Numbered from the stretch's first letter, positions 1-11,999 are shown. The stretch is DNA of 64,000 nucleotides from Labia minor (GCA_963082975.1 OY720346.1:20392720-20456719), one strand, 5' to 3'. The notes: generated by a model not told the origin, from the letters alone. A program made the numbers and translations.

Positions 1-3000
1 CAGCTGTTGTTGTTATTGTTGTTGTTGAGATGGGTGAGCGAGATGTGTCGTATTTTTTGGGACTTCTGTCTTTTCTTGTTGAAAATAACACCAAACGTAG
101 GGGGCCACAAGTTCCACCTGATCCTAAAAAGAAATATTGCTCTTGCAAAGAGGTCATCTCATCTCTTTAAAAAAAAAGCTCGAATTCAATTTGTGAATAG
201 GTTGATTTTCTCGTTAATTAATTCCCACTGGGCGATAATAAGAACATCAGAGAAAGGGAAAAAAATAATGAAAATTAAGCTGAGAGCTTATTATAAGACT
301 CGATTAAAATAACAAACAGCGCCACACAGCCGAAGCCAGAAGAGAATTCAAAACGGTATAAATTTAATTAACAACCCCCTACCCTAACCCGATAAATATT
401 ACTTTTGCTTTTGATTCGATGAAAAACAAAGACTAAATCATTTCCTATAAAATAATAATTAATTTTATTTACCCAGTAAGTTTTTTGTTTTATTTTGATT
501 TCAATTAAAATATGATTGAATTTAACGATAATAATGATGATAATAATGATAATAATAATAATAATAATAATAATAACTACATCCAACATATCTATGAATA
601 AATAATCAAGTTTTGTTGTATTTTAAAGGGAATATTAAAATACAGGTGTAGAAATGAAAAATAAAATTTGAAATAAAATTATATATGTATGTATATACAT
701 GTATAATTAAATTTAAGGAAGAAAATATAAATGTGTATATACAATTAAAATTTTATAAATAAATTACTGAAAAATAAGTTAAATGTAATTATATATTCGA
801 AGGTAGGTAGGTATATGAAATATAATAATTAAGTACCTATTATGAAGGTTTAAGATTTGGTTTTTAATGGAACGTTAATAGCCGATTTTATATCTGAGCA
901 TCAAACAATAAATAAGATTTAAACAATATGCAAGGATGTGAGTGTATGTGGGGTTACGGTCCGGCTGAACATCATAAAATGTTGACCAGCCCATTAAGGG
1001 ACGATTTGTTCATGTAATGTTTACTAAGAAGCCAGTTTTACGTAGTTTACATTCTGTTCAAATGCATTTTCTCTCTTATTATTTGAAATAGATTAATCTT
1101 AAACAACAAAATCCTCCCTATGTAATGATAATACTATACTAAATTTTCAAACAGTGAATACTAAAATGTAAATGAAACTTTGGATTTTATTATAATAACC
1201 CTTTTCTTTTTATTAATTTTTATATTAAAATAAGCAATAAAATTAGGCTACCATAGTATTATTCTCAATATGCAATATTATTTATTTAAAATATTGAGTG
1301 CATATACAATAATTAGAAGTTAATTAAAAAAAGAAAGATAATTAAATACATAGAACGTTATAATATGTTAAAAATATTTATCAAATATAACATATGATAA
1401 TAAAATAATATAAAATTCTCTTAAATTCAGTACACAAGTTATTTGATGATCATTTAATGGATTGAATTAAATAATAATAATAATAATAAATCATTAAATA
1501 ATAATTAAAAAATTAAATTCAATCTACTGAAATCAAATGTGTATTATTTTATATAATTAAATACAAATTTATTTAAAGAATTTTGTTTTATAAATAATAT
1601 TATTTTCCAACACCACTTTTCAAAGAATTTATTTCAACAACGATTAAAAGGAGCGGGTATCACCAATCTATTCTTTGCTAATTAAAAACTTTGTTGTCTA
1701 TTTTACTTTTTCTTGAAATTAACCCTTTAAAACCCCTTTTATTTATATAAAGACCCTTTCATTGCGAGCAGTTATTTGATCTTATTATTTACCCCTTCCA
1801 TGGTGCAGATTTCGTTATTTATTATAATAATATATGGAAAGTTTAATATTTTGCCGTGTCGTGGAGTGCACCAGGTGTCATTCGATATTTTTTCAACCCT
1901 CCTCCCTATTCACGCCTGATAAAATACTACTACTAATAATATCAATAATAATAATAATAATAATCATAATAATAATAATAGGCGGCAGCAAATATTCACG
2001 TAATTCGCAATGGTGGAATTTTTTTTTTCCGGGGAGAGAATAATTAAAAGGCCGCGTGACATTTTTCAGTTCAATGGTGGTGGGTTGGTTGTTGTTCATC
2101 AGCCCCAGGGGCCGCTTGATCCCCTAAAAACCCGCTTAATAATTCCATCATTAAAAAATTTAAAACCGGCCATTTTTTGTGTTTCTTCGTTGGCAGTCTG
2201 ACAATTGATCATAATATATGAGAATTCGGTTATATGCGGCTGGCCATGGTGGGCTCGTATATGTCTTTTATGGTCATATATCAGGGGCCACCTATAATTA
2301 ACACAATACAGTAGAATAATCTCGAGAAGCCATTGTATTAAAAAATTCTATTCATCTTTTAAGCCAGTAAAGTGGTAGAGGGAGAGGGAAGAGGAGGGGG
2401 AGAGAACAGAAGAATGAAAAAAAAAACAAACAATTTTCCAGAGGATCGTGCTGGAAATTAATGAGCGACATGATTATGTCACTTGGATAGAGAACATTAT
2501 GCGCGGTTTACATGACAGACGACATACACCAGCAACTTGGCTTTTTATTTACTTATTTATTTATTTAAGCACATAATAATTAAAAACAACCTTGCGAAAT
2601 GAATACTAACACAAAGTATAATAATTGACATAAAATAATTTATATAATAAATAAATAAATAAATAAATGCTTTGTCTCTTTGTTTTAAATGAATGGCCAC
2701 ATCTTCCGCTCATTTTGACCATTAAATTATTGATATTTTATTGTTATATTCAGATCAGTGACCCAATTTTTTACTCTTGACACTGCCATATTTTTTTATT
2801 TATTTTTTTAAATATACTCAATTGGCACTAATACAATTCGATTCAAATTCAAATAAATAAAAAAAAAATAATTTAAAAACATTTGTATTTTACAAAACAA
2901 ATCTTAATCATTATAATTTAATCAATTATCGATTTATTTTATCAATTTTAAAATTAATAATTTTTTTAATAATAATAATAAATAACCACAAAATTATTAT

Positions 3001-5740
3001 TATAAGAAATCAAAAGTATTTTATTATAACTTGTTTATTATAATTTGTTACATTCTTTGATATAAAAATATTGCATTGAAAAATAATAAAATATTGATTT
3101 CTTAAATCTATCAATTTTATTGCATAATAAAAAAATTTGTCAGTTTATGTGTTCATTAAAATTATTATTACAAAAATTTGACTTGATGTATCATATAAAT
3201 AAATAAAACGAAATGCGCCAAACGTTTTTCGTTGTATATGAAGAAATTCATACATAAACTTTGTCAAGCTTATAGAAAAATTATTTTATTCTTTTTAGTT
3301 CATGAGAAAAACGTTATTTTATAAATTTTATTTTATATTTATATTATTTTAATATATGTATAAGTATATTCTTTTGAACAAACCACATATAACAATAGGT
3401 ATATCTATATTTTAATAAAGTTAAATAATATTTTTTGGATAAATATATATTAACTATTAATTATTTTATTTTATTATATTTTCTTATTTATTTGTACTGA
3501 AAAACTTGTAATATTTATATTAAATATTTAAAATATTTAGGGGACAAAAATATAAATATTCGAATTTTAAAAAAGTTATTGATAATAAAATTAGATATAA
3601 TTATATATTAAAACTCTATTAAAACTTTATTTTAAGTTAATAAATAATAAACCAATAAATAAAATAAATTATATAAAACTTAGATAGTGGTTTATAATCT
3701 ATACAATATTAAAACAAATTTGTATTATTAATTTATTAAATTTGTATGAAAGAGAAACTTAATGGATTGTTTATTTTCTCCTAGTAAAAAAACTATTTGT
3801 TAGATATGAATACTTAAAATATCAGTAGGACTTTTGATGTGAGTTTTCTATTATATTTATACGTCACTGTAAAGGTATTTAAATACAATATTATAATTAT
3901 ATAGGAGATTCAATACTAATATATTTTATTTCCTATAGTGCATTTCAATGTATGAAGAGTAATGATTATTATGATAACGTTTTTAATTATTAGAGAGCTA
4001 AGTAAATAATACTTTTCCAGAAAAAAACAAATTAGAAATATTAGTCTTTAATGATTTATTAATGGTTTTAATTTATTTAAATGATTATTTATTTTATTTT
4101 TTTTTATCATTAAATCCAATACCAATTTACATTTAAATTAAAAATTAATAAGAATAATAAATTCTTTATTTATTTGATACATTCTAGATTTGTTTCATTT
4201 TATTCACAATTTAATTTAATAATAAATATATATATATATATAGTATATATATAGGCATATAATGGAAAGTTAAAATCTGTTAAATATTTCTGATTGACAG
4301 ACATCAAACTTGAACTTGTTTTGCTAAGACTTGTACTAAATATTTTTAGTAGCGTTTGTATTTTAATCGAGAGTGATGGAATATCACCAGGTGGATTGTA
4401 ATTCCTCGTAGTTGACGTTTCAGTTGCATTTGCATGCGAATATAATTAAGATTGATCTTGAATTTAATTAAGAACTCATTTAATATTTATCCTAGTGGTT
4501 AGAGAAAGGGCCGAAGGAGAGTGCGAGAGAGAAAGGGAGAGATGTCACGTTGAGGATGTCCCAAAGGACTTGAAGGGCTGGCGTCTTGGCAAACAGCTAA
4601 CCAGAAGATACAACCGGAGAACGAAGAGGGGAAGATATTGAACTACAACCCTAGAGAGAGAATGTATATATATATAATTAAAAATAAAATTTTTTTAAAA
4701 AAAAGTACAGTAAAAAAGAAGTAAAAAAAAAAAAATTTAGACATCTTCAATGCAATTGACAAAATAATTAACTGCTTGGAGAGAAGTAAAAAACAAAATA
4801 AGTTGCATATTCATTAGTTTTAGTAAAAAAAAAAAAAATACTTGGTAGAAGAGCAAAAGAAACAGCGTCTATTTTTTTTGTATCTGAATGCCCAGTCACG
4901 TTTCTATTGACGTCCCTTGACATTTTAACCTCTCCCGCCGTCTCTTTCGCTTTTGAAATAAAAATAATACGCTAGAGAAATAGAAATATATTCCTTTCAG
5001 TTGAAGAGTATTAAGCCAAAGAATATAGAATGGGAGGGTTAAAAAAAAAATAAAATAAAATAAAATAAAATAAAAAAATAGAAAACATACGATCGCTATT
5101 TTAAAATATATCTTGTTTATATTTTTTTATTTAATCATATAATATTATGGATTAAATCTGATCAAAAAAATACAAACTTAGCTTACGGAGATTTAATAAA
5201 CTTTCAAGTTATTTAATAGACATTTTTTTTAAACAAAATGATCATTATTTTTGGTGTATTTTAAATTTTAACATTTTTAATTTTTTTTTTTTTTTATTAT
5301 TAAGAAAAATATTAAATAGAAGACAATTTAAATTTAAGTTTTTTTTTCTAACTAGAATTTATTAATTAAATTAATTATAAAATAATTATTGATTATTAAT
5401 AATAATTTGTTAATTTAAAATGAAAAAATATAATTATATTATAAATAAAATAAATAAATAAAAATAATTATTTTATTTAAGATAAATGCTGTTTATTTAA
5501 TGGTAACAATAATTCGGGTCTGACATCTTTAATAAAATAAAAAAAAAAAATCAAACAAAAAAAAAAAAAAAAAAAAAAAATGTTTAATTTTGTTAAATTA
5601 AAAAATGCTTGAAATAGATATTATACTTTTTTTTAATTAAAAATATGAAATGGATTATTTAAAAATGATAATTAATTTTAATAATCGTAATAATAATTGT
5701 TTTTTTTTTATTTTTTCAATGTCTTTTTAGTGGAATGGAT
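1..5740. other. AT-rich intergenic DNA, no gene seen
   Basis: This stretch is dominated by A/T homopolymer, TA, TTA and AAT simple sequence. It starts with a short TTG-repeat run and contains a GGTA run near 800, a TAAAA run at 5041-5080 and a 26-base A tract near 5555-5580. A purine-rich but more complex patch lies at 4490-4640. Open frames here are short and made of low-complexity residues, with no recognisable domain. I see no transposon termini in it. Confidence 0.7.
1932..1980. repeat. AAT trinucleotide microsatellite
   Basis: An interrupted run of AAT/ATA units is visible directly. It accounts for isoleucine-rich spurious open frames on both strands here. Confidence 0.9.
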
Positions 5741-5749
5741 GGAATTCGT

Positions 5750-6235
5750 TTTAACCGATAGGGTGGTGAATGAATGAAAGAGTAGTATGCGCATGGAAAG
5801 GAGGGCGAAATATAATGAATGGGTTGTCTGTCAATTGGCGATCAGGTGGATCGGTGACTAAACGACCAACAACAACCCTCGGGTAGGTAACCGAGCCGAG
5901 GCGGATCCCCTCCTCGGGGACGGCCCCGCCCCACGACGTTGGGCGGCGCCACTCGCGCACTCATGGCGGAGAAGTGGGCGGGGCAGCATGGAGGTTGTGG
6001 GCGGAGTTACCGCTCAGCTGACTGCTTTACGACCCTAACACCAACACAAGCACACCACCAAACCATCTTCATTGGAGGGGGGCAGTGGAGCAAGCACGTG
6101 GACCAAGTCCAAAGGGAGGCTCAACGAAAGAACAAGGTCACCGAGGAAAAAAAGCCCCAACATTGCAAGAGAAATGGACAGACGGATGGATGGTTCGTTG
6201 GATGGACAATTGACAGGGTGTCCTGAAAATCACAC
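5750..6235. promoter_or_regulatory. GC-rich unique island, candidate non-coding regulatory element
   Basis: After several kilobases of AT-rich DNA the base composition changes sharply. A core near 5880-6010 contains gcggatcccc, ggggacggccccgcccc and gggcggggc. Short frames on both strands look arbitrary (proline- and arginine-rich, unrecognised), so I do not call a gene. No terminal repeats or target duplications are visible. Regulatory function is inference from composition only. A short first exon or promoter-proximal CpG-rich DNA is an alternative. Confidence 0.35.
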
Positions 6236-6522
6236 ACCAAAGAATAATTAATTTGGATTAGAAAATTAATGTTTCTTGAATAATGTTATCCACATGGAGT
6301 TGCTATTCGTTCTTTTTTTTGTGATTGATGAATTAAGGTGAAACACAAATTTAAATGACATTTTCATTCAAGAACAGGAAGAATCTTTCCCTTTCATCCA
6401 AAGGACACCTTTAGCGCTACAAATGTCAGTCACTTTCTCTACTCATTAAAATAAAAAACAAAACTGAATGATAATAAATTTTAGAATCAATTTTTTTTTC
6501 ATTTATGATTTTAAATAAAAAT

Positions 6523-6729
6523 AAATAAGATAATTTATAAATATTTAAAAGTTATATTAAAGTTATATTTAGTAATAAATTTAAAAAATTAAAAATTTAG
6601 AAATATTGTCAATTTTAATTACAGATGGTTTTATTATACATAAATAATACTTGTAACAAAAATAATAAGTATAAATATTATACTTTAGAAGACTTTATTT
6701 TGGTATGCCTATAAATTATTATAAAAAAG
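6523..6729 (+). repeat. Direct repeat, left copy (~205 bp) flanking a Helentron-like element
   Basis: This unit matches 7332-7546 along almost its whole length. Shared stretches include ataatttataaatatttaaa, the block beginning ttgtcaattttaattacaga, and actttagaagactttatttt. It ends at the run of A just before the transposon at 6730. The second copy differs by a small insertion (attactattagagaa) and scattered substitutions. Confidence 0.85.
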
Positions 6730-7331
6730 CTGGAGTGTCTCCACTCGACTATCTCGCAAATTTGAATTGGATTAAATAACATATATTAATTTAAATTAAA
6801 TTAAATTAATTAAATTATAAATTAAAATTAATAAATAATATTTATTAAATCAGCGCATGTTTGGCTCTTTGTTGATGGCACCACTTCACGTGTTGGCGCG
6901 TGAGATTTGCAGTGCTAAAAAATTAATTCTGGTATTTTCAGCGATTCAGTCAAGCTGAAATTCTATATATAGCAGTTTTATACAATTTTTAATCATGTGA
7001 AAAATTATCTAAGATATATCTTTATTTTTACGGTCACTTTAGAAGAAAAAAAATCAAAACGTTGTAGGTAATGACCCTTTTCCGGTTGAGCTACATTTCT
7101 CAAAAGTTGATAGAAAACTATGAATTTTGAATAATGCCGATGTACCAAATTTCATCATTCTAGTTCAAACCGTTTTTGCGTAATTTTGGTTACATACATA
7201 CACACACACACACACAGACATTTTTCTCAACCTTAGTGAAAATGATTCAGGAACCTTCAAAACGTATAAAAACATCAAAATCTCAAGATCGAAAATTTTC
7301 GTGATCGCAATACTATCTCTGGCGAGATAGT
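6730..7331 (-). mobile_element. Helentron-like non-autonomous element, family 1 copy A
   Basis: Read on the minus strand, the element opens with the sub-terminal repeat actatctcgcc. It carries a CA/TG microsatellite in the core (7197-7216 on the plus strand) and ends with the matching repeat gcgagatagt, then a small hairpin (gagtg-gaga-cactc) and ccag. An internal short inverted repeat plus a 3' terminal stem-loop and a core microsatellite is the organisation known for DINE-1/HINE elements mobilised by Helentrons. Copies B (51048) and C (44537) confirm the boundaries. There is no coding capacity, so mobility would depend on proteins encoded elsewhere. Family assignment is by architecture, not by a database match. 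Confidence 0.7.
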
Positions 7332-7546
7332 AATAAATAAAATAATTTATAAATATTTAAAAGTTAGATTACTATTAGAGAAATTTAGTAATAAATTTAA
7401 AAAATTAAAAATTTTTGAAAAATTGTCAATTTTAATTACAGATGATTTTATTATACATAAATAATACTTGTAACAAAAATAATAATTATAAATATTATAC
7501 TTTAGAAGACTTTATTTTGTGGTATGCCTATAATTTATTATAAAAA
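7332..7546 (+). repeat. Direct repeat, right copy (~210 bp) flanking the Helentron-like element
   Basis: Partner of 6523-6729. It begins immediately after the transposon's actatctcgcc end and continues past the point where the left copy stops, into aattgaaacag. The transposon therefore sits exactly at the duplication junction. Confidence 0.85.
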
Positions 7547-7719
7547 AATTGAAACAGTTTAAATACAAAGTTTAAATTAAATACAGTGTAGTATAATTTT
7601 TGTTGTAATGTTTAGTGAGATGTTTTCATTAATTAAAGAAATAGAAATAAATTGATGAAGATGTTATCAATGCGATTTCGAAAACATGTATGATAAATAA
7701 GAAATGCTTTTAAAGGTGG

Positions 7720-7995
7720 TTTATTGGATGGTTGCCCTATCACTCTCTCTCCCTTCCCCTCAGGAGGAGCGGATATCATCTGAAAGTATTGTCCGTGTCG
7801 ATGGGCTATCAATAAAAATTGCCTGCCTGCTGATGAGAGGCGAATTGAGTCGAGGGCTTTTAATAGATGGCCGATTACGCGCCTCATTGACAATCCGCCT
7901 CAATCTCTTCATCTTGGGTTGTTACCGATGTCAGTGCCTCTGTTGCGGCTGGGTTGTTGTTGTTATTCCACCACTACCAACCGCCCTATCTCATT
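7720..7995. promoter_or_regulatory. Unique GC-elevated island, candidate regulatory element
   Basis: A higher-complexity block that includes gaggagcggatatcatctga and gccgattacgcgcctcattg. Open frames of 86 and 122 codons overlap it on opposite strands but look like chance frames, with no domain recognised. No repeat hallmarks. Confidence 0.3.
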
Positions 7996-8107
7996 TAATT
8001 CATAAAATATGTAATCGGAAAAGAAAATGTTTTATAAATATAAATAAGCGTGCGCGCATAAATATTCAATAAGAATGAAGCTGCGCGATTTTCGACGGAA
8101 CTCCGCC

Positions 8108-8111
<4 letters not shown>

Positions 8112-8143
<32 letters not shown>
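8112..8143. repeat. TA dinucleotide microsatellite
   Basis: A 32-bp uninterrupted AT/TA run, with direct sequence evidence. Confidence 0.95.
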
Positions 8144-8146
<3 letters not shown>

Positions 8147-8159
8147 TGCCTTAGCAAAA

Positions 8160-8390
8160 AGGGAAAAGGGTTTCTCAAAAATTGATGAAACCCCCCTGGG
8201 AGGACGCGCGCCCCACAGATGCGCCCCCCGGTTATCTAATATGCAGCCAGACGCGTATGCAATATCCGGGACCTTGTAAATATTGCAAAGCCCTTTTACA
8301 CGAATTAGAACCGGCATACACCAAAATTGTATATTTATATATATTGGGAAACCGACGTCTGGCCCATCACAGGGAGTGAAAAAAAGAAAA
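8160..8390. promoter_or_regulatory. Unique GC-elevated island, candidate regulatory element
   Basis: A complex sequence following the TA tract, with gaggacgcgcgccccacaga and gcgccccccggttatctaat. A 65-codon frame crosses it but has no recognisable motif. Function is unknown. Confidence 0.3.
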
Positions 8391-8589
8391 AAAGAGAGAG
8401 AATATATGTGGAAGGGGTAGCAAATCAAATCAGCTCTTTTCGAAAAATTCATCATTATATAGTGGTTAGTAAAAAGCAACCCTTCTTCTCTCCTCCATCC
8501 AAATTCTAAATTGAAATGAATCAAGTGGTCATAATTAAAATGGAATAGGTATAGAATATTTAAAAAATGAATAGTACTTATACAATATA

Positions 8590-8965
8590 TACATATGGAC
8601 AAAAATATGGAAACACCTTGTGAAATGCATTTTTGAAAAGAAAGAATGATTTTAATGCCGCTGGCGTTTTTGACTACTGACGCCACCTATACAACTTCGA
8701 AAATGTGCTAAACAGTTCAGTTGTTGTCGGAGCACTGTTATGTGAGGTTGTCATTGCATTATGTCAGAGTTAACAATTTCGAACGTGGGCAAATTGTTGG
8801 AGCACGTATGGTAGGTGCTTCCGTAAGCAAGGTAGACGAGGTAGGTGTTTAGTGTATCAAGAGGTACTGTATCGAAGAGCTTCATAAACAGTGAATTGCT
8901 GGCCGTGCTTAAGCAAAGAAACATGTTTTTTTAAAGGTGTTTCCATATTTTTGTCCAACCCCTGA
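8590..8965 (+). mobile_element. Tc1-like transposon remnant with ~22-bp inverted ends
   Basis: The left end at 8597-8618 and the right end at 8935-8956 are perfect inverted copies of a 22-bp sequence whose core is acaaaaatatggaaacac. The right end extends to cccctg, giving the CAGGGGTTGGAC-type start common in arthropod Tc1 elements. The left end has lost that outer part. At about 375 bp the element is far shorter than a full ~1.6-kb Tc1, so most of the transposase is gone. Confidence 0.85.
8778..8930 (+). pseudogene. Tc1 transposase N-terminal helix-turn-helix fragment, frameshifted
   Basis: Frame 8778-8849 reads FERGQIVGARMVGASVSK and continues VDEVGV. This is the first DNA-binding helix-turn-helix of Tc1-family transposases (LTxFERGxIVGxRxAGxS type). 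Immediately downstream, in another frame from 8854, SRGTVSKS follows, the next conserved piece of the same domain. A small indel near 8850 therefore breaks the frame. The catalytic DDE region is absent. It is non-functional and sits between the inverted ends of the remnant element. Confidence 0.8.
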
Positions 8966-9174
8966 ATATCTACTAAGATTATTAGTAAATTGATGTTAAT
9001 AAAGCTGGTTTACCAATTTGTATATGTTTTATGTATTTTATGCATATTATGCACTTATATCTTTTTCCAAAGCATATATTTTGTTTTTTAATAAAAATGA
9101 AGATACATAAATTCATTAAATATTTTTATGAAAGTAAGAGCTTGATTTGCTTGATAACAAAACAACCCCTGAAG

Positions 9175-9475
9175 GAATGAATTCTTTCAAGCCAATTTCT
9201 TGTTTCCTTAAAAAGCAATGGTTACCATGAAGGGTAGGGTTCAAAATATCCAGTCGGACTGCTGTTTTGGGCTTAATTGCTCCCATCGGCTCCGTTAGTT
9301 CTACTCAGTGGGTTCATGACCTTCCCTCGAAAGAATCTCTTTCGTTGAAAATAACAACTCGGTTGTTTTTCGTTTAGGATTAGTGTTATTCGATAATCAA
9401 AGAAGCTGCTGCCTGCACCTGCAATGGGAACAGCCCAGAATTCAAGAGAGAGAGAGGGAGAGAGGCCCGTAATCC
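9175..9475. promoter_or_regulatory. Unique island, candidate regulatory element
   Basis: A non-repetitive block with cagtcggactgctgttttgg and ggttcatgaccttccctcga. It ends in a GA run (9444-9462). No open frame of note and no terminal repeats. Confidence 0.25.
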
Positions 9476-9976
9476 ATCATTATTTAATTAACAAGTGGTT
9501 TCTAATAAATAAATAAATAATAGCCTAGCGAAGCTATTTAAATAATAATTAAACAATTAATCATTGGCCACTTTTCATCGGATGCAGTAGCATTTTTAGT
9601 TGGAAATTTATTACATCTTTTCTCTCTTCTCGGGTGTTGTTGGCTACCACCCACTCACTCTCCATATCTCCCTCTCTTTAACCTCATTCTCATTTTGGTG
9701 GATTTGTTTGCATATGGGAACCGTTGAAATGTTCTTGTTTTTCCATTAAATCTTATCTGTTTCGTCATAAACATTATAATTTTATCCCCTTTTTGGTAAG
9801 AATAATTATCTAGAGACGTGATGTAGATGGAGGGGGTGGGAGAGAGGGGTTGTGGAAATTTTTCCCACTGATAAAAACATGTATTTTATTAAATAGGATC
9901 AGTACAAAGATGTAAACTCAAATGGGAAAAGAAATACTATACAAGTTAAGTAGGAATGATATACCTACATAATATA

Positions 9977-10401
9977 CGAGGGTGGTCTGAAAAGTTTCCG
10001 GCCTGGCCAAGAAAAACGATGATTTTCAATTTTTTTTTTGGTTTATTTTTCAAAATTCAAGATAGCTGAGACCTGTACGATTTCAGCTGAACGTGTGCGA
10101 AATATTTTGCAAACCATTTGAATATGGAAAGTTAGACCAAAAATCGAAAAACCATTTCTAACGACAATTTAGCGCTTTAGGCGTAATCCAAACGAATTTT
10201 TGCGTCGATTCATAACTGTTGATGAGACTTAAATTAAATCAAATCAAATTTAATTAATTAATGAATTAAATTAATTAGAACACCATTATGAGAAATGTAT
10301 CAATGTTGATGGAGATAATGTTGAAAAATATAGCAAAAAAATAAAAAATTTAAAAACATCGATTTTCTTGGTCAGGTCGGAAACTTTTCTTCCCACCCTC
10401 G
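9977..10401 (+). mobile_element. Internally deleted mariner-family element
   Basis: The ends are inverted copies over about 45 bp. The left end starts cgagggtggtctgaaaagtt and the right end, reverse-complemented, starts cgagggtgggaagaaaagtt, followed in both by tccg(g/a)cctg(g/a)ccaagaaaa. The element is flanked by TA dinucleotides (9975-9976 and 10402-10403), the standard mariner target. Its 425-bp length against about 1.3 kb for an intact element shows a large deletion. Three recognisable transposase pieces remain inside. Confidence 0.9.
10062..10332 (+). pseudogene. mariner transposase remnants (helix-turn-helix, first catalytic motif, C-terminus)
   Basis: Three collinear pieces are readable. 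From 10062, IAETCTISAERVRNILQTI resembles the second helix-turn-helix and ends in a stop. From 10173, the frame contains NPNEFLRRFITVDET, where TVDE carries the first catalytic aspartate of the D,D34D triad. From 10284, HYEKCINVDGDNVEKY matches the C-terminal end of mariner transposases. The remaining catalytic aspartates are deleted and about 50 bp of AT-rich filler (10230-10283) lies between pieces two and three. It cannot encode an active enzyme. Confidence 0.85.
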
Positions 10402-10634
10402 TATATGTATAAATTACATAAAATTGATTATCAAAATTTGTATGATATTTGTAATTTTAATTTTTTTTTTAATATTCCATCTATCCAAATTTGATCGGAT
10501 AATTTTCATATTTATTTAGTAATGATTGGAATTGTGAGGTTATGGGAACAGAGGTGGCGATTAATTCTCGATTGTTTGTTTAGAGAATTCTTACCAATGC
10601 ATTAAAGTAAAAAAAAAAAAAAAAGACAGGGAAA

Positions 10635-10960
10635 GGGAGAGAGAGAGAGAGAAAGAGAGAATTCTTAACAGCCCATCTGCTTCCACCTGATGAATGGAAA
10701 ACAACGCTCAGAAAACGTTGAGCAAAGCACTTTTGCATGTGATTGATGATTCGGTTCTGCGTTGCGTTACTTCCAACCCTCGAAGAGGTTTACTTAACGT
10801 TCGTCGATTGCAATTTATACAACAAGAGGCTGAGATTAAAATTAAATACCACAATTCCCCTTTAAGTAAACCTCCACCTTCTTAACCATATACACACCCA
10901 TCCCATTCCACATCTCGCTTTCCCTCTTCCATGATTGGATAAAATGCGTCAATGCAAATT
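10635..10960. promoter_or_regulatory. GA microsatellite followed by a unique island
   Basis: A GA-rich run (10622-10660) precedes a higher-complexity block at 10665-10960. A 63-codon frame within it has no recognisable domain. No mobile-element features are visible. Confidence 0.25.
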
Positions 10961-11331
10961 TTCTCTTTTCGAGTGAACGATAAAAAAAAAATGGTTTATC
11001 TCATCTTTATTTAAAGCCTCGAATCTTGTTTTAGATAGATAATATTAATAAGAATAAAAAATTAATTTATTATCAATAGATCTGAAAGATTTTGATAATC
11101 ATTATTTTATTAAATTCAAGGGAAGGAGGACCATAGTATTTGATCTCTTCCGCTCCCCTGAGATATTAAAAAAAAAATTCCAATGAATAATAGATAGTAA
11201 TACTATAATGTTTACGCCTCCTCCTCAATTTATCACTGAATTCATAACTACCAACGATTTCATCCACATTTAAGTATATAAGTATGAATTAAAAATAATT
11301 ATCATAAAATAAATTTAAAAATTAAAATATA

Positions 11332-11854
11332 TCATATATAAAATTCTCGTCTTATATATAAAATTATCGTGTCACAAAACTTTGAAATCATACTCCTCCG
11401 AAACGGCTGAACCGATTCTTATGAAATTTTTTATGCATATTCAGTAGGTCTCAAAGAAGGTTTTTATTTTATTATCAAACCGCTAATTGGTAAGGTGTGT
11501 CCAGGGGTGGTATTTACCTAAAAATAGTTTAGTTACAATGCTAGATCATAGAGGCACTGCTGGCGATAATTTGACCTCTATATATATCCAAATAGGACAT
11601 TTGAAAAGAAGAATCATTCGTGGGTGAGCGTGCTAAGGCGTTATCTTAAGACTTTGCTTCCTCAGTTCGAAACTCGCAAAGGCACATTTTTTTTTAAGTA
11701 TTATATATTTTTTTTACAAATTTATTAATTTTTATTATTTTAATATTTTATTAAATTATTATTATAATAAACCTTTTACTACTTACAACCAAATACTATG
11801 TACCACCCGGGGTAGAGGGGGCGGAGCCCCCGTCTAGGTGTGAAGAGCAGCTAG
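11332..11854 (+). mobile_element. Non-autonomous Helitron (candidate)
   Basis: The 3' end has the Helitron signature: a GC hairpin (ggggg..ccccc within gggggcggagccccc, about 11817-11831) about 20 bp before a terminal CTAG (11851-11854) followed by T. The 5' end is taken at TC (11332) after A, leading into ataaaattatcgtgtcacaa. Internally, ccgaaacggctgaaccgatt followed by atgaaattt is a module seen in many arthropod Helitron-type repeats. No Rep/helicase coding sequence is present. The 5' boundary is less certain than the 3' boundary. Confidence 0.65.
11621..11675 (+). repeat. tRNA-Leu-like module inside the Helitron
   Basis: tgggtgagcgtgctaaggcg resembles the A-box/D-arm region of leucine tRNAs. 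The B-box gttcgaaac at 11665-11673 fits GWTCRANNC. Between them, ttatcttaagact resembles a leucine anticodon arm. Acceptor pairing is not evident, so it is called tRNA-derived sequence and not a functional tRNA gene. Confidence 0.5.
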
Positions 11855-11999
11855 TAAATTTATGTAAATACAAAACAAAATTTAAAAAAAAAAATTAAAA
11901 TTTCGTTTTCAGAAATACATTTTTACGTTCATTCAGAAAATTAAATTAATTATCTTATCTTATTATGCTAGCTAAAATTGTATATATGTATTTATCTAT

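Noticed and set aside
360-395. ccctaaccc as telomere-type repeat
   Set aside because: A single occurrence, not an array.
8066-8686. 206-codon minus-strand open frame
   Set aside because: It spans a TA microsatellite (isoleucine/tyrosine run), a GC island and the start of the Tc1 remnant. No domain, so a chance frame.
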